This document shows, piece by piece, positions 3,983 to 6,204 of a stretch of DNA of 6,204 nucleotides. A model generated the notes under the pieces. That model searched no databases. It was not told the origin of the DNA and was given only the letters and a program-made list of their open reading frames with translations. The number at the start of each line of letters is the position of its first letter. The stretch's first letter is position 1. The stretch is taken from the NCBI GenBank assembly GCA_038522375.1, contig JBCBKE010000111.1:1-6204 (forward strand). Reading direction: 5' to 3'. The position numbers were made by a program, and so were the translations under genes. The stretch comes from UBA5336 sp038522375. Lineage in GTDB: Bacteria; Pseudomonadota; Alphaproteobacteria; Caulobacterales; Hyphomonadaceae.

Positions 3983-6204
3983 ATGCCGTCCCTCGATAGC
4001 TTCAAGTCCCGCCGCCAGCTCACAGCCGCCGGCAAGACATACACCTACTACTCGCTTGAAGCTGCAGCAGAGAATGGGCTCGGGGACGTTTCCAGACTAC
4101 CGGCATCTCTGAAGGTGCTGCTGGAAAACCTCCTGCGCAATGAAGACGGCACGACGGTCACACAAGGTGACATCAAGGCCATGGCAGCCTGGTTGACCGA
4201 CAAGGGCAGCGCCAAGCACGAAATCGCCTACCGTCCCGCCCGCGTCCTGATGCAGGACTTCACCGGCGTTCCGGCAGTGGTCGACCTTGCCGCCATGCGT
4301 GATGCCGCGGCCAAGCTCGGCGCTTCGGCCGACGCCATCAACCCCCAGGTCCCCGTCGATCTCGTCATCGATCATTCGGTCATGGTGGATAATTTCGCAA
4401 CGCCGGACTCCTTCGTGCAGAACGTCCAGCGCGAGTATGAGCGCAATGGCGAACGCTACGAATTCCTCCGGTGGGGCAGCTCGGCCTTCAAGAACTTCCG
4501 CGTCGTCCCACCCGGCACCGGCATCTGCCACCAGGTGAACCTCGAATACCTCGGCCAGACTGTCTGGACCAAGGAAGAAGACGGCGAAACCACCGCCTAT
4601 TTCGACACCTGCGTCGGCACCGACAGCCACACCACCATGATCAACGGCCTCGGCGTCCTGGGTTGGGGCGTTGGCGGTATCGAAGCCGAAGCGGCCATGC
4701 TGGGCCAGCCGGTCTCCATGCTCATCCCCGAGGTCATCGGCTTCAAGCTGAAGGGCAGACTGCCCGAGGGCGCCACCGCCACCGACCTTGTGCTCACCGT
4801 GGTGCAGATGCTGCGCGAGAAAGGCGTTGTCGGGAAGTTTGTCGAGTTTTTTGGCTCCGGCCTCGCGAACCTCACCCTCGAAGACCAGGCCACCGTGTCC
4901 AACATGGCCCCCGAATACGGCGCCACCTGCGGCTTCTTCCCCGTCGACAACGAGACCATCACCTACCTCCGCGACACGGGCCGCGATGCCGACCGGGTGG
5001 CCCTGGTAGAAGCCTATGCCAAGGCCCAGGGCTACTGGGCCCCGGAGATGGCCGATCCCGTTTTCACCGACACGCTGGAGCTGGACCTCGCCTCAATCGT
5101 GCCATCCATCTCAGGCCCCAAACGCCCCCAGGACCGCGTCCTGCTCAGCGAGGGCGACATCGCATTTGCCGAGGCCATGTCCAGGGACTTCGGCAAGGCT
5201 TCGGACGCTGACGATCCCACCCCCGTCAAGGGCAAGGACTACACCGTGACCCATGGCGACGTGTTCATCGCCGCCATCACCTCCTGTACCAACACCTCCA
5301 ACCCCTCGGTGCTGATCGGCGCGGGCCTGCTTGCCCGGAACGCCGCCGCCAAGGGGCTGGGCCGCAAGCCCTGGGTGAAAACCTCCTTCGCCCCCGGCTC
5401 CCAGGTCGTGACCGACTATATCGAGAAAGCCGGCCTGCAGGACGATCTCGACGCGCTCGGCTTCAACCTGGTCGGCTATGGCTGCACCACCTGCATCGGC
5501 AATTCCGGCCCCCTCCCCACCGAGCTCGCCGACGCCATCGCCGAGGGTGACCTCGTCTCCTGCTCGGTCCTCTCCGGCAACCGCAACTTCGAAGGCCGCA
5601 TCGGACCCGACATCAAGGCCAACTACCTCGCCTCCCCGCCCCTCGTCGTCGCCTATGCCATCGCCGGCTCGCTCCGCATCAATGTCGCCAGGGACCCCCT
5701 CGGCCAGGACCAGGACGGCAACGACGTCTACCTCAGCGACATCTGGCCCTCCAATGCCGAGATCCAGGCCGTCATGCGCGATGCGGTGACACCGGAAATG
5801 TTCGCCTCCCGCTATGCCAACGTCTTCAAGGGCGACGAGCACTGGCAGGGCATCGAGGTCTCCGGCGGGCAGACCTATGACTGGCCCATGGCCTCCACCT
5901 ACGTCCAGAACCCGCCCTATTTCGAAGGCATGGGCCTCAAGCCCCAGGCACCCGCCGACATCCACAAGGCTCGCATCCTCGGCCTCTTCGCCGACTCCAT
6001 CACCACAGACCACATCTCGCCGGCCGGCAACATCAAGGCCGACAGTCCCGCTGGCCGCTACCTCACCGACCACCAGGTCTCCGTGCTCGACTTCAACTCC
6101 TATGGCGCCCGGCGCGGCAACCACCAGGTGATGATGCGCGGCACCTTCGCCAATATCCGCATCAAGAACCAGATGGTGCCCGGAACAGAGGGCGGGCTCA
6201 CCAT
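3983..6204 (+). CDS. acnA: Aconitate hydratase AcnA (3' partial)
   Basis: The frame is open from the ATG at 3983 to the window end, giving about 740 of an expected 890-930 residues. AcnA interconverts citrate and isocitrate through cis-aconitate in the TCA cycle, in the cytoplasm. Domain landmarks appear in order: IDHS (Asp130-His131), DTCVGTDSHTTMINGLGVLG (from residue 208), GGIEAEAAMLGQP, ITSCTNTSNPSVL with Cys435, GYGCTTCIGNSGPL with Cys501 and Cys504, SGNRNFEGR (531-539), DSITTDHISPAG, and YGARRGNHQVMMRGTF (about 707-722) at the start of the mobile fourth domain. Cys435, Cys501 and Cys504 are the three [4Fe-4S] ligands and have the same numbers as in E. coli AcnA. The swivel-domain catalytic serine lies beyond the window. 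The sequence belongs to the AcnA/IRP1 class rather than AcnB. It is divergent from the oxygenase-like gene and the ccm cluster. Confidence 0.97.
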   Translation, partial: MPSLDSFKSRRQLTAAGKTYTYYSLEAAAENGLGDVSRLPASLKVLLENLLRNEDGTTVTQGDIKAMAAWLTDKGSAKHEIAYRPARVLMQDFTGVPAVVDLAAMRDAAAKLGASADAINPQVPVDLVIDHSVMVDNFATPDSFVQNVQREYERNGERYEFLRWGSSAFKNFRVVPPGTGICHQVNLEYLGQTVWTKEEDGETTAYFDTCVGTDSHTTMINGLGVLGWGVGGIEAEAAMLGQPVSMLIPEVIGFKLKGRLPEGATATDLVLTVVQMLREKGVVGKFVEFFGSGLANLTLEDQATVSNMAPEYGATCGFFPVDNETITYLRDTGRDADRVALVEAYAKAQGYWAPEMADPVFTDTLELDLASIVPSISGPKRPQDRVLLSEGDIAFAEAMSRDFGKASDADDPTPVKGKDYTVTHGDVFIAAITSCTNTSNPSVLIGAGLLARNAAAKGLGRKPWVKTSFAPGSQVVTDYIEKAGLQDDLDALGFNLVGYGCTTCIGNSGPLPTELADAIAEGDLVSCSVLSGNRNFEGRIGPDIKANYLASPPLVVAYAIAGSLRINVARDPLGQDQDGNDVYLSDIWPSNAEIQAVMRDAVTPEMFASRYANVFKGDEHWQGIEVSGGQTYDWPMASTYVQNPPYFEGMGLKPQAPADIHKARILGLFADSITTDHISPAGNIKADSPAGRYLTDHQVSVLDFNSYGARRGNHQVMMRGTFANIRIKNQMVPGTEGGLT

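Noticed and set aside
3562..4044. Minus-strand frame of 160 codons spanning the divergent spacer and both gene starts
   Set aside because: It overlaps the oxygenase-like gene in another frame and crosses the acnA ribosome binding site. It has no recognisable domain. It was also checked for a displaced Rieske segment and contains no CxH/CxxH motif.
4097..4630. Antisense frame of 177 codons over the start of acnA
   Set aside because: It has no motif, and its composition is as expected for the reverse of an aconitase coding sequence.
5111..6124. A 337-codon open frame on the minus strand, antisense to acnA
   Set aside because: It mirrors acnA codon structure: it is rich in Gly, Val, Asp and Ala because the GC-rich third positions of acnA fall in its codons. 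It shows no family motif and no ribosome binding site, while acnA itself is unmistakable.
1..6204. CRISPR arrays, tRNA or rRNA genes, insertion sequences, prophage or defence genes
   Set aside because: No regularly spaced repeats, transposase-like frames, terminal inverted repeats or RNA gene signatures were seen. All long stretches are explained by the listed genes.

Overview
The window looks like a piece of an alphaproteobacterial chromosome. The DNA is visibly GC-rich with strong G/C third positions, and its core is a System I cytochrome c maturation operon (ccmA-ccmB-ccmC-ccmD-ccmG) on the minus strand, close to a plus-strand aconitase gene acnA. A divergent acnA/ccmA pair is, from memory, an arrangement known in Bradyrhizobium japonicum (acnA next to cycV) and other Alphaproteobacteria. 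I lean towards the Rhodobacterales or a relative, but no rRNA or similar marker is present to fix this.

Layout. Bases 1-129 (+) are the 3' end of a thioredoxin-fold, TlpA-like gene. It meets the 3' end of ccmG tail to tail, with one base between the stop codons. Bases 131-2785 (-) hold, in transcription order, ccmA, ccmB, ccmC, ccmD and ccmG. The ccmA/ccmB, ccmC/ccmD and ccmD/ccmG junctions are 4-base ATGA overlaps, and ccmB/ccmC are 12 bases apart with a ribosome binding site over the ccmB stop. ccmD is only 51 codons. Bases 2838-3773 (-) encode a 311-residue homologue of Rieske non-heme iron oxygenase alpha subunits. A 209-base divergent spacer follows, then acnA (+) from 3983, which runs off the window end after about 740 codons.

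Function. CcmA and CcmB form the ABC module that works with CcmC and CcmD to load haem on CcmE. CcmG is the membrane-anchored thioredoxin-like reductant that keeps apocytochrome thiols reduced. CcmE, CcmF, CcmH and CcmI are not in the window. AcnA is the TCA-cycle [4Fe-4S] aconitase.

The most unusual item is the oxygenase-like protein. Its catalytic-domain iron ligands (Asp, His, His, distal Asp) are all in place, but the segment that should carry the Rieske [2Fe-2S] ligands (CxH...CxxH) is missing from a continuous reading frame. It looks like an in-frame loss of roughly 55-60 residues. The gene also sits between acnA and ccmA, which are otherwise expected to be direct divergent neighbours.
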